Position numbers and translations under genes: made by a program. This document shows, piece by piece, positions 52,085-60,658 of a stretch of 64,000 nucleotides of DNA. The DNA is from Streptomyces massasporeus (lineage in GTDB: Bacteria; Actinomycetota; Actinomycetes; Streptomycetales; Streptomycetaceae), in the NCBI RefSeq assembly GCF_014648995.1, contig NZ_BMSE01000001.1, positions 186,001-250,000 on the forward strand. Direction: 5' to 3'. Under the pieces are notes generated by a model that searched no databases, was not told the origin of the DNA, and saw nothing but the letters and a program-made list of their open reading frames with translations. Positions within the stretch are counted from its first letter, which is position 1. Every line of letters starts with the position of its first letter.

Positions 52085-52990
52085 CTACCGGCCCTGGTGG
52101 ACCAGCCGGAACGCGCCGGGCGTCGCACCGGTGTGGCGGGTGAAGAACTTGCCGAAGTTGGTGGGCTCGGGAAAACCGAGGCGGCGCGCGATGGTCGCCA
52201 CCGGCTCGTCGGTGTGCGCGAGCAGCCGCCTGGCCTCCAGAGCGACCCGGCCGTCGATGACGTGCTTGACGGGTTGTCCGGTCGCGGCCGTGCAGGCGCG
52301 GGTGAGGGTCTTGACGGTATAGCCGAGGCGGTGGGCGTAGTCGGCGGCGCGGCGGGTGGTGGCGTAGGAGCGCTCCAGCTCGGCGCGGAAGCGGGCATAC
52401 ACCTCGCCGCCTGCCTGCGGGTCGGTGCCGCCGTCGGGGTGGGGCAGCCGGTCGATCTGCAACAGCACGGTGGCCAGCAGGAGTTGGAGGATCTCCGCCG
52501 ACACGGCCTGCCCGGTGCGGTCGTATTCAGCACGCAGCTGGCCCAGCAAAGCGGACAGGACGGCGTACGAGGGGTCGGCGCCGAGTTGCCAGCACACGGG
52601 GCCGTACCACTCGTTCACCAGCCTCTCGGCGCTGCTGAAGTGCGGCGGAAAGGCGGGCGTGAAGAGGAGGTGCGTGCCGTTGGTGGTTCCGGGGTCGACG
52701 AAACGCTGCACCTGCCCGGGCCGGATCCATATCAAGGTCCCGGGGCGGCAGGGATGGGTCACGAAGTCGATCGCATGCTCCCCGCTGCCCTCGGTGATCA
52801 GGGTGAGGGTGTGGAAGTCCACCCGATGGACCGCGTCGGGACGGCGGTTCCGTCGTCGGCGCCGTTCGTGCAGGGTGGCGAGATCGACGATCTCGAAGCC
52901 CGGAACGCGCTCCTCGGGCGGATTGAAGTCGAGCCGGGGAATCGCACCTCCCCGGGAGGGATCACCGCCGTCCAGGCCCGGGGGAACCAT
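52085..52990 (-). CDS. AraC family transcriptional regulator
   Basis: A 301-residue AraC protein. The N-terminal cupin-like domain (DFHTLTLITEGSGEHAIDFVTHPCRPGTLIWIRPGQVQRF) senses a ligand. The C-terminal HTH pair begins RRAADYAHRLGYTVKTLTRACTAATG and ends ARRLGFPEPTNFGKFFTRHTGATPGAFR, with the common second helix FGKFFTRHTGATPGAFR. The ATG at 52990 has GGAG 6 bases upstream, better than 53020. It is divergent from the MBL-fold gene at 53119, and its nearest relative is the fragment at 35689. Confidence 0.87.
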   Translation of the reverse strand: MVPPGLDGGDPSRGGAIPRLDFNPPEERVPGFEIVDLATLHERRRRRNRRPDAVHRVDFHTLTLITEGSGEHAIDFVTHPCRPGTLIWIRPGQVQRFVDPGTTNGTHLLFTPAFPPHFSSAERLVNEWYGPVCWQLGADPSYAVLSALLGQLRAEYDRTGQAVSAEILQLLLATVLLQIDRLPHPDGGTDPQAGGEVYARFRAELERSYATTRRAADYAHRLGYTVKTLTRACTAATGQPVKHVIDGRVALEARRLLAHTDEPVATIARRLGFPEPTNFGKFFTRHTGATPGAFRLVHQGR

Positions 52991-53118
52991 CACAGTCTCC
53001 AGATGTCCTCGATTCACCATGCAGGGTCTTCAGCGTATCTCGTCTGCCTGCGGTTTCGCGGCGAGAGTGGAGGTCGTCAAGGCGACGCAAGGCCGCCTCC
53101 ACCGCAAGGAGTCTCCCC

Positions 53119-53898
53119 ATGAACGGCACGGTCACGGTCCTCGACAAGGACCCGGTCCGCATCCACAGCTACATGTCCCCCGCGGACACCTTCCACGCCA
53201 CCACGCAGCTCATCGAGACCCCGGCCCGGATCGTCGTGATCGACGCCCAGCTGAACCCCGCCTACGCCGACGAGGCCGTCGCCTACGCCAAGGGCCTCGG
53301 CAAGCCGCTGGACCGCCTGATCATCACCCACGCCCACCCCGACCACTACAACGGCGCCGACCGCTTCGGCGCGCCGGTCCACGTACTGCCCCGGGTGCGT
53401 GAACAGATCGCGGCGCGCCCCGCCGCCCAGCTGCCGAGCGGTCTGGCCGTACCGGCCACCGACCTGCCCTCCAGTGTGGGCATCACCCCGGGCACCGAGG
53501 TCATCGACGGCGTCCGGTTCGTCTTCGAGGCCGTCTCCGGTGGCGAGGCCGCAGACGAACTCCTCGTCAAGCTGCCCGACCAGGGCGTCCTGATCGCCCA
53601 GGACCTCGTCTACAACGACGTCCACCTCTACATGGGCAACAACGACATCACGGGCTGGCAGCAGGCCGTCGACGCACTGGCCGCCGAGACCGGCTACGAC
53701 ACGATCCTCGCCGGCCACGGCCTGCCCGCGGGGCCGGAGGTCTACGCCGGGATCCGCCAGTACCTCGCCGACGCCCGCGAACTGCTCGGCGACGACGGCG
53801 AGGCGTACAAGAAGGCGATCGTGGACCGCTACCCCTCCCATGTCGGCCCGTTCATCATCGACATCGCCAACCGGTCCCTGTTCGGCGCCGGTCACTGA
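53119..53898 (+). CDS. MBL-fold metallo-hydrolase
   Basis: A 259-residue metallo-beta-lactamase-fold enzyme with the full HAHPDH motif (His71, His73, Asp75, His76), a metal-type Asp in AQDLVYNDVH and a late His in LAGHGLPAGPE. The segment where the third ligand His is usual reads SGGEAADE. The family covers lactonases, thioesterases and quinone-type hydrolases. AAGGAG precedes the ATG. Likely activated by the divergent AraC protein. It leads the run of genes to 57860. A truncated copy of it is fused to an AraC fragment at 35.9 kb. Confidence 0.84.
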   Translation: MNGTVTVLDKDPVRIHSYMSPADTFHATTQLIETPARIVVIDAQLNPAYADEAVAYAKGLGKPLDRLIITHAHPDHYNGADRFGAPVHVLPRVREQIAARPAAQLPSGLAVPATDLPSSVGITPGTEVIDGVRFVFEAVSGGEAADELLVKLPDQGVLIAQDLVYNDVHLYMGNNDITGWQQAVDALAAETGYDTILAGHGLPAGPEVYAGIRQYLADARELLGDDGEAYKKAIVDRYPSHVGPFIIDIANRSLFGAGH

Positions 53899-53944
53899 GC
53901 CTCCGACTCCCTCCTCAACTCTCGCCCATTCAGAAAGACTTGCC

Positions 53945-54949
53945 ATGTCAGTCCGTCTTCGCCGTACCCGTGCCGCAGCCGTCGCGGTGGCCTCGCTTCT
54001 CGTCCTGGGCGGCGCTGCCCAGGCCCTCGCCGCCCCCAGCGGCGACCTCTCCCACACGCCCCTCCCGCACCACCGAGGCCACCTGCCCACCAGCTACACG
54101 ATCCCCGGCGACAAGACCTACCCCGAGGGCATCGCCCGCCAGAGCGGCACGCCCTTCTTCTACGTCGGCAGCACCAGCGACGGCACCATCTACCGCGGCG
54201 ACGTCCATCAGAGCGCGACCCAGGTGTTCCTGCCCGGCAGCCAGGACGGGCGCGTCTCCGTCGCCGGGATGAAGACCGACCGGGCGGGGCGGCTCATCGT
54301 CGCCGGCGGCGCCACCGGCAAGGTCTTCGTCTACGACACCCGCACCCGCGCCCTGCTGCACGTGTTCGACACCGGCCGCACCGACACCTTCCTCAACGAC
54401 GTGGCCCTCGCCCCCAACGGCGACGCCTACATCTCCGACTCGATCCACCCAGCGCTGTGGCACATCACCGCCGCCGAGCTGAAGAGCGAGAAGGTCCAGC
54501 AGCCGCTGCAGGTGGGCGTGGACCTCACCAACTCCCGGATGGTCTACGACGACGGTTTCAACGGCAACGGCCTGGTGGTCACCGGCGACGGCCGCTACGT
54601 CCTGCTCGCCGACTACAACGACTACGCCTTCTACCGCGTCGACCTCAACACCCACCGGGTCGTCCCGATCGACCTCGGTGGCGCCAGGGGCGTCTCCGGC
54701 GACGGTCTGCTGCTGCGGGGCGACACCCTGACCGCCGTCACCGAACTCGACCACCCCGAGGGCCAGATCAGCGTCCTGAAGCTGAGCCACGACTACACCA
54801 AGGCCGGGCTCGTGCGCACGATCCACGGCCACGGCATGCACAGCCCCTCCACGGCCGCCGTCGACGGCCACGACCTGCTGATCGTCAACTTCCAGTTCCA
54901 GATCGCCGACCCGAAGCTCCCGTTCAACGTGGTGCGGGTCCACGTCTGA
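53945..54949 (+). CDS. Secreted SMP-30/gluconolactonase-like beta-propeller protein
   Basis: A 334-residue secreted protein. The signal peptide (RTRAAAVAVASLLVLGGAAQALA) is followed by a six-bladed propeller: YPEGIARQSGTPFFYVGST, DRAGRLIVAGGATGKVFVYD, NDVALAPNGDAYISDS, GNGLVVTGDGRYVLLAD and HSPSTAAVDGHDLLIV are blade strands of the SMP-30/strictosidine-synthase-like superfamily. Metal-binding Glu (PEG), Asn (LND) and Asp (DDGF) can be seen at the usual places. Gluconolactonase or a paraoxonase-like lactonase are possible. It starts 46 bases after the MBL gene. Confidence 0.8.
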   Translation: MSVRLRRTRAAAVAVASLLVLGGAAQALAAPSGDLSHTPLPHHRGHLPTSYTIPGDKTYPEGIARQSGTPFFYVGSTSDGTIYRGDVHQSATQVFLPGSQDGRVSVAGMKTDRAGRLIVAGGATGKVFVYDTRTRALLHVFDTGRTDTFLNDVALAPNGDAYISDSIHPALWHITAAELKSEKVQQPLQVGVDLTNSRMVYDDGFNGNGLVVTGDGRYVLLADYNDYAFYRVDLNTHRVVPIDLGGARGVSGDGLLLRGDTLTAVTELDHPEGQISVLKLSHDYTKAGLVRTIHGHGMHSPSTAAVDGHDLLIVNFQFQIADPKLPFNVVRVHV

Positions 54950-54992
54950 CAGACACCAGGCACAGCGCAGGACCAGAAAGGACACCACTCTC

Positions 54993-55637
54993 ATGCAGAT
55001 CACCATCGTCGGTGCCGGCAACATGGCCCGCGGCATCGCCACTCGCGCCCTGGTGGGCGGACACACGGTCACCGTCACCACCAGGGACCCCGGCAAGGCC
55101 GTACGACTCGTCGACGAACTGCGCGTGCAGGCTACCGGCGCAGGCCGGATCGCCGCCGCCGACGCATCGGCCGTGGACACCGCGGACATCGTGGTGCTCG
55201 CGGTCCCCTTCGACGCCGCCAAGGAGCTCGCAACCGCCTACGGAGTACGGCTGAGCGGCAAGGTGCTGATCGACATCAGCAACCCCGTCGACGCCCCCCT
55301 CGACGCGCTCGTCGTCGCCCCGGGCACCTCCGCCGCCGAAGAGATCGCCGAGGCCGTCGCGCCGGGCACCCACGTGGTGAAGGCGTTCAACACCACGTTC
55401 GCCACCACCCTGGTCGCCGGACAGGTGAGCGGGGCTCCGCTCGACGTCTTCATCGCCGGTGACGACGAGGCCGCCCGCGCCACAGTTGGGCCAGCACCGT
55501 CAAGATCGTCGCCCCCTGAGCGCCCGGCCGCAACTCCCTTCACCCACCTGCTGGCCCGCAACCCCCACGGGCCGGCGGTGAACCGTCACCGATCCCCCAC
55601 CAGGAGGACCACCCCATGCACCTGCGCACCTCCCTGA
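54993..55637 (+). CDS. NADPH-dependent F420 reductase-like protein with damaged C-terminus
   Basis: A frame of 214 residues, of which the first 165 form a Rossmann domain of the F420H2:NADP oxidoreductase-like family: TIVGAGNMARGIATRALVGGHTV, VVLAVPFDAAKELA, VLIDISNPVDAP and HVVKAFNTTFATTLVAGQV. After ARATVG the frame turns into Pro/Arg-rich sequence and runs into the next gene by 22 bases. One base away, STVKIVAP followed by TGA at 55517-55519 looks like the natural ending, and the C-terminal domain between is too short. A deletion plus frameshift is likely, so activity is doubtful. Confidence 0.6.
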   Translation: MQITIVGAGNMARGIATRALVGGHTVTVTTRDPGKAVRLVDELRVQATGAGRIAAADASAVDTADIVVLAVPFDAAKELATAYGVRLSGKVLIDISNPVDAPLDALVVAPGTSAAEEIAEAVAPGTHVVKAFNTTFATTLVAGQVSGAPLDVFIAGDDEAARATVGPAPSRSSPPERPAATPFTHLLARNPHGPAVNRHRSPTRRTTPCTCAPP

Positions 55638-56557
55638 CGACACTCGCTGCCGCCGCGGCCCTGCTGGCCTCCGCGACCACCGCCACCGCGGCCACCGAGC
55701 CCCTCACGGCACCCCGCGTCGCCAACCACTTCGACCTGGCGGCCTCGCAGCAGCCCGAGAACATCACCGTCGACCACGCCGGAACGGCGTACCTGACCTT
55801 CTCCTTCGCCCAGCAGATCGTCCGCGTCACTCCGGGCGGCCGTCCTCGCGTCTTGGCGACACTGCCCGCCCCGGCCAAGGCCAGCACCCCCAACCTGGGC
55901 AAGGCGTTCATCGGCGGCATCGCCCGCACGGACGACGGCACCCTCTACGTCACCTACGCCACCGGCACCGCCGACCTCACCGGCATCTGGGCCGTCCGCC
56001 CCGGCAGCCGCCCGCACCGCATCGCCGCCCTGCCCGCCGACGGACTGCCCAACGGTCTCGCCCTGGACCGGCGCACCGGCAGGCTGTACGTCACCGACTC
56101 CGTGCACGGCGTCGTCTACCGTGTTCCCGCACGAGGCGGCGAGGCCGTCGTGTGGGCCGAGGGCGAGGCCCTCGAGCCGAGCTCCTTCGCCGGTGCCAAC
56201 GGGATCAAGCTGCACCACGGGGCGGTGTGGGCGACCAACCTCGACAAGGGCACCGTCCTGCGCATCCCCCTCACCCCCCGCGGCACGGCCGGCCCCGTCC
56301 AGGTCCGCGCCACCGGCATGCCGTCCATCGACGACTTCGCCTTCACCGGCCACGGCGACACCCTCCTCGCCGCACGCGACGACAACCAGGTCGACCTGGT
56401 CCGCCCGGACGGCACCCACACCGCGGTCCTCACCGCGCCCGACGGCCTGCAGACCCCCACGTCCGTCGCCGTCCACGGCCACACGGTGTACGTCCCCAGC
56501 GCGGCGTACCTCACGAACAAGGACCCCAACCTCCTCGTCGCGCACCTCGACCGCTGA
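55616..56557 (+). CDS. Secreted SMP-30/gluconolactonase-like beta-propeller protein
   Basis: A 313-residue secreted propeller. The signal peptide (LRTSLTTLAAAAALLASATTATA) is followed by six repeats: QPENITVDHAGTAYLTFSF, GGIARTDDGTLYVTYATG, LPNGLALDRRTGRLYVTDS, GANGIKLHHGAVWATNLDKG, SIDDFAFTGHGDTLLAARDDN and TPTSVAVHGHTVYVPSAAY. Conserved Asn and Asp at NGLAL, NGIKL and DDFAF mark the metal site of SMP-30-like lactonases. It belongs to the same superfamily as the protein at 53945 but is not a close copy. It precedes the efflux gene. Confidence 0.82.
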   Translation: MHLRTSLTTLAAAAALLASATTATAATEPLTAPRVANHFDLAASQQPENITVDHAGTAYLTFSFAQQIVRVTPGGRPRVLATLPAPAKASTPNLGKAFIGGIARTDDGTLYVTYATGTADLTGIWAVRPGSRPHRIAALPADGLPNGLALDRRTGRLYVTDSVHGVVYRVPARGGEAVVWAEGEALEPSSFAGANGIKLHHGAVWATNLDKGTVLRIPLTPRGTAGPVQVRATGMPSIDDFAFTGHGDTLLAARDDNQVDLVRPDGTHTAVLTAPDGLQTPTSVAVHGHTVYVPSAAYLTNKDPNLLVAHLDR

Positions 56558-56597
56558 CGCGCACGCTCCACTCGCCCCCGAAGCCCTGGAAACGGAC

Positions 56598-57860
56598 ATG
56601 CCCGAAACCCCTCAGGCCGGCACCGCCATCTCGGAAGACGTGCCCCGCCTTCCGACACCCCGCCGTCTGTCACTCGTCCTGGTCCTGGGCTCCCTGACCG
56701 CACTCGGCCCACTCACCATCGACCTCTATCTGCCGGCCCTCCCCCAGGTCAGCGCGGACCTGCACGTCTCACAGACCGTCACCCAGCTCACCCTGACCGC
56801 CTTCATGATCGGCATAGCGGTCGGTCAGCTGGTCCTCGGTCCGCTCAGCGACACCCTGGGCCGACGACGGCCCCTCCTGACGGGGTTGACGGTGTACGTC
56901 GTGGCGAGCGCCGTGTGTGCCCTTGCCCCGGATCCTGCGGTGCTCATCGGCATGCGTCTGGTCCAGGGTCTGGCAGGCGCCGCTGGCATCGTCATCGCCC
57001 GAGCCGTCGTACGCGACCTGTACGACGGGCTCGCCGCCGCCCGCCTGCTGTCCTCGCTGATGCTGGTCTCCGGCACGGCACCGATCCTCGCCCCCGTGCT
57101 CGGCGCCCAACTGCTGCGCCTCACCTCATGGCGCGGCGTCTTCGTCACCCTCACCCTGCTGGGCCTCGCCATCTTCGCCGCCACCGCCACCCTGCTCACC
57201 GAGACCCTGCCGACCACACATCGACGGCACGGCGGGCTGACCACCACGCTGCGCACCATGCGCGACCTGATCCGCGACCGCCGCTTCACCGGCTACCTGC
57301 TCACCGGCAGCCTCGGCTTCGCCGCCCTGTTCGCCTACATCGCCGGCTCGTCCTTCACCATCCAACGTATCTACGGCGCCTCCCCGCAGACCTACAGCCT
57401 GCTCTTCGCCGTCAACTCGATCGGCATGGTCGTCACCGGCCAGCTCAACGGCAAGCTGCTGCTCGGCCGCTTCCCCTCGCACCGCGTCCTGGCAACGGGC
57501 CTGGCCGTACTCGGAGCCGCCAGCACCGCCCTGCTCCTCCTGGTCACCACCACACACGCGGGTCTGCCCTGGATCGCCACCGCGCTGTTCCTCACGGCCT
57601 GCCCCGTCGGCATGATCCTTCCCACCACCACGGCCCTGTGCCTCCAGCGCGCCCCACACGCGCCGGGCAGCGCCTCCGCACTGCTGGGCACCACCCAGTT
57701 CCTCATGGGTGCCCTCGCACCGGCCTTGGCCGGTCTCGGCGGCCAGGGCACAGCCCTGCCCATGGCCACATCGGTCCTCGGCCTCGCGCTGGCCGCGTCA
57801 GGCAGCTTCCTCGCCCTCTGCCGCCCGTGGAGGCCCACTGCGGACCCGCTGGCGCGGTGA
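56598..57860 (+). CDS. MFS multidrug efflux protein, Bcr/CflA type
   Basis: A 420-residue 12-helix MFS transporter of the Bcr/CflA subfamily: helix 1 is LGSLTALGPLTIDLYLPALPQV with the family's TIDLYLPA motif; GPLSDTLGRRRPLL is motif A, and RLVQGLAGAAGIVIARAVVRDLY is motif C-like. Members export bicyclomycin, chloramphenicol or other small molecules. The ATG at 56598 is near the preceding stop (40 bases). As the last gene of the MBL/propeller/reductase run it may export a substrate or product of those enzymes. Confidence 0.86.
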   Translation: MPETPQAGTAISEDVPRLPTPRRLSLVLVLGSLTALGPLTIDLYLPALPQVSADLHVSQTVTQLTLTAFMIGIAVGQLVLGPLSDTLGRRRPLLTGLTVYVVASAVCALAPDPAVLIGMRLVQGLAGAAGIVIARAVVRDLYDGLAAARLLSSLMLVSGTAPILAPVLGAQLLRLTSWRGVFVTLTLLGLAIFAATATLLTETLPTTHRRHGGLTTTLRTMRDLIRDRRFTGYLLTGSLGFAALFAYIAGSSFTIQRIYGASPQTYSLLFAVNSIGMVVTGQLNGKLLLGRFPSHRVLATGLAVLGAASTALLLLVTTTHAGLPWIATALFLTACPVGMILPTTTALCLQRAPHAPGSASALLGTTQFLMGALAPALAGLGGQGTALPMATSVLGLALAASGSFLALCRPWRPTADPLAR

Positions 57861-58510
57861 GCCAGGCGCCCCACGAACTCGCGGCCGAGACGACAGAATG
57901 AGCCGGAGGCGAACGTTCGTCCGCAAGGCAATCTGAGGGCCGGTGTTCTGGTGTGGCCAAGATTCCTTGGCACTCGCCACCCGGCGCACTGTGCCGCGAG
58001 CATGCGGCGCGCCCCCACGGCGCCCCGCGCCGTGCCGGTCCTTCGAGGACAGCGCCACGGTTGTAGGGCCGGGCCGAAGAAACCGCCGCCGGCCTCCGCC
58101 AGCGCCGGATCCAGCCTTGGTGCAGCCCGGTCAGGACAGTCTTCTGCGGCCTGTCGTCGCCTCTCGAATCAGTGCCGAGGCCGTCATCGTCGTACAAGCG
58201 CAACATGCGAGCAGGGCTCATCACCACGCACCTTCGAACCAAGATCCGGGCCATACCCGGACCAGCCGTCCGCAGCTTGTGGCGATCGGAGCTGTTTCGC
58301 TGGTCAAACTGCATCTGAGCCGTGTAATACCTGCAGACGAAGAACCAGCTGCGACGCAGCGACAGGGCACGCCCCCTCCAGGAGGCAGCACCACGAGCCT
58401 CACCGCTACAGCAGGCACACCTCCTCACAGCACCCGCGAGAAGCCTGTGAGGGACAGCGCCGAACGGCCGGCCGACTGACTGTCACCAACCCGTCGGCCA
58501 TTCGTACAGG
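57861..58510. other. 650-base interval without a supported gene
   Basis: Between the convergent MFS and pirin genes. Several open frames exist on both strands, but none has a ribosome-binding site or a recognisable motif, and base composition is lower in GC than the neighbouring genes. Probably decayed DNA; no transposon ends are visible. Confidence 0.45.
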
Positions 58511-59476
58511 TCAGCGAGCCCTTCCGCGCGGCTTAAGCGGCACTGGAGGCAGCACAGGAGCAGGCAGCGGAGCCCCGTCGTACCCCTTCACCTCCCCGAA
58601 CCGCGAACCTTCCATCCAGTCCCGCCGCGCCTGCTCGATCTCCTCCTGCGTGCGTCCGATCCAGTTCCAGAACATGATCAGTTCCTCCTCGAACGGTTCA
58701 CCGCCCAGGAGCATCAGGCCCGCGTCCGACTCCGCCCGCAGGGGCAGTTCGGTACGGCCGCAGCCGAGGTAGAGCATGGAGCCGGGGAGGACGGGGACGC
58801 CGTCGACGTGGGCCTCGCCGGACATGGACAGCACGGCGTGCTCGAAGTCCGGTTCCAGGGGGAGGCGTACGTCCGCGCCCCGGGTCAGGGCGAGGTCGGC
58901 GCCGACGATCGGGGTGTAGGCCGTGCCGGGTGACGTCGCGCCGTCGAGATCGCCGAGGATCAGCGTCGCCGTGACACCGGGTGCCGTGACGACCGGCAGG
59001 TCGGCGTGGTGTTCGAAGCGCGGGTCGGTGTGGCGGTGGCTGTCGGGGAGCGCGACCCACAGCTGCGCGCCGTGCAGGAAGCGGGCGTGCGAGCGCGGGC
59101 TCTCCTCCGAGTGGCTGATGGCCCGGCCGGAGGTCATCAGGCCGAGTTCGCGTGGGCGGATCGTCTGGAGGCTGCCGGTGGAGTCGCGGTGCAGCACCTC
59201 CCCCTCGTGCAGCCAGCTCACGGTCTGCAGACCCATGTGGGGGTGCGGCGGCACCTGCATGCCGGGCTCGTCGGCGATGTCGTCGGGGCCGTAGTGGTCG
59301 ACGAAGCACCAGGCTCCGACCATGCGGCGGCCGAGATTGGGCAGCAGCCGGCGGACCTCGCCGGACTCACCCAGCTTCACCCGGCGAGGGCTGAGGAGTT
59401 CACGCACCGGCTCCGCCACCACGAAGCCACGGCCACCGCACAGGGAGGGTGCCGCTTCGCGCTCAAGATTGCTCAT
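58511..59476 (-). CDS. Pirin family protein
   Basis: A 321-residue bicupin. The metal site of the N-terminal cupin is PPHPHMGLQTVSWLHEGEVLHRDS, with His-x-His followed later by His (RFLHGAQLW) and Glu positions of pirins. The second cupin includes VLPGSMLYLGCG, and the protein ends with FWNWIGRTQEEIEQARRDWMEGSRFG, the conserved pirin tail. Some pirins are quercetin dioxygenases, others redox-linked cofactors of regulators. The MarR gene at 59669 is divergent and may control it. Confidence 0.9.
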   Translation of the reverse strand: MSNLEREAAPSLCGGRGFVVAEPVRELLSPRRVKLGESGEVRRLLPNLGRRMVGAWCFVDHYGPDDIADEPGMQVPPHPHMGLQTVSWLHEGEVLHRDSTGSLQTIRPRELGLMTSGRAISHSEESPRSHARFLHGAQLWVALPDSHRHTDPRFEHHADLPVVTAPGVTATLILGDLDGATSPGTAYTPIVGADLALTRGADVRLPLEPDFEHAVLSMSGEAHVDGVPVLPGSMLYLGCGRTELPLRAESDAGLMLLGGEPFEEELIMFWNWIGRTQEEIEQARRDWMEGSRFGEVKGYDGAPLPAPVLPPVPLKPRGRAR

Positions 59477-59628
59477 GGCGCACAACCTAGTCCGGCACCG
59501 GGGCCCCCGTCAGCGTCACGTTCGGGCCGCGCCGCGAGTGTCCCGTCAGCGTCTCCTCGACCGCCCGTCGGCCTCCCGTCGGTATCTCGTCGACCTCCCC
59601 CTCGGCGGCCCGTCTGCAGCCGCGCAAA

Positions 59629-59658
59629 ATAGTAGCCATGTGCATAGTAGCTATGTAC
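59629..59658. promoter_or_regulatory. Tandem 15-base repeats before the MarR gene
   Basis: ATAGTAGCCATGTGC (59629-59643) and ATAGTAGCTATGTAC (59644-59658) are adjacent direct repeats differing at two positions. The second contains CATAG-TAG-CTATG, an inverted repeat. They end 10 bases before the MarR start codon, between it and the pirin gene. Confidence 0.6.
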
Positions 59659-59668
59659 TGTATCCGTC

Positions 59669-60151
59669 ATGGGCAACGGTTCCGAGGGTGCGACGCCCGG
59701 CTTCCTGGTGTGGCGGCTGTCGATGAAGTGGCGGGTCGCGGTCGACCGCGCGGTGGCCCCGCTGGGGCTCACTCACGCGCAGTACTCACTGGTCGCGTCG
59801 CTGTACGGCATGCGGCACTCCGGCGAACGGCCCAGCCAACGCCGCCTCGCCGACCACACCGGCCTCGAGCCGCTCTACGTGTCGAAGCTGGCCCGTGCGC
59901 TGGAAACCGCCGGTCTCCTGGAGCGCACGAAGGACCCCCGCGACCCGCGCGCGGTGCAGCTGGCCCTCACCGAGCAGGGCCGCGAGGTCACCCGGCGGGC
60001 GATCGAGGTCGTCCACGGGCTCCTCCAGCAGCTCCTCGACCCGCTCGGCGGCCTCGACAGCGCGCGCACCCGGGAGTTCAAGCGCGAACTGACGGCCCTG
60101 CTCGACGCACCTCTTGATCCCTTCAGCGAGCACGAGACGGAGCAGTCATGA
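59669..60151 (+). CDS. MarR family transcriptional regulator
   Basis: A 160-residue MarR protein. The winged helix is SQRRLADHTGLEPLYVSKLARALETAGLL with the wing DPRDPRAVQLALTEQG. The ATG at 59669 follows the repeats ATAGTAGC(C/T)ATGT directly, leaving little room for a ribosome-binding site, so a short or absent leader is possible. The stop overlaps the next MarR-type gene by ATGA. The divergent pirin gene is a likely target. Confidence 0.88.
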   Translation: MGNGSEGATPGFLVWRLSMKWRVAVDRAVAPLGLTHAQYSLVASLYGMRHSGERPSQRRLADHTGLEPLYVSKLARALETAGLLERTKDPRDPRAVQLALTEQGREVTRRAIEVVHGLLQQLLDPLGGLDSARTREFKRELTALLDAPLDPFSEHETEQS

Positions 60152-60594
60152 CCACCACCACGCCCCTGGTCAACCCCCGTGACATCGCCCTGGCCCACTA
60201 CGCCGGCCGCGCCATCCTGGAGACCGTGCTGGCCCGGCACGGCATCACCTTCCAGCAGTCCGTCACCCTCCGGCTCGCCGCCGTCGCCGACGGCCCGGTC
60301 GGCCGCGAGCAGCTCGTCGACGGTGTCACCGGCGCCCTGAAGATCGACGCGGCCGAGGTGCACGGCGTCGTCGACGAGCTGATCGCCGCGCAGCTGCTGA
60401 CCCCGGACGGGGCGTCCGACGTGCGGATCACGGACGCCGGGCGCGAGCTGTACGCCACCACCTCGGGCGAGACGGCACCCGTCACCGCCCGGATCTACGA
60501 CGGCATACCGGCGGAGGACCTGGCCGTGACGGGCCGGGTGCTGCGTCTGATCACGGAGCGGGCCGGCGCCGAGCTGACGGCGCTGCGCCGGTGA
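60148..60594 (+). CDS. MarR-like winged-helix protein
   Basis: A 148-residue protein with a MarR-like layout: an N-terminal helical part (NPRDIALAHYAGRAILETVLARHGITFQQSVTLRLAAVADG), a central winged helix (GREQLVDGVTGALKIDAAEVHGVVDELIAAQLL) and a C-terminal helix (AVTGRVLRLITERAGAELTAL). The wing lacks the usual DxRxR motif, so DNA binding may be weaker or altered. It overlaps the preceding MarR gene by 4 bases, so the two are coexpressed and could form a mixed dimer. Confidence 0.75.
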   Translation: MTTTTPLVNPRDIALAHYAGRAILETVLARHGITFQQSVTLRLAAVADGPVGREQLVDGVTGALKIDAAEVHGVVDELIAAQLLTPDGASDVRITDAGRELYATTSGETAPVTARIYDGIPAEDLAVTGRVLRLITERAGAELTALRR

Positions 60595-60658
60595 GCGCGA
60601 TGACGTAGTGGAATAGTGAACCGACATGTTCGGTTGTCGGCCTCGAAGGAGGCCACAC

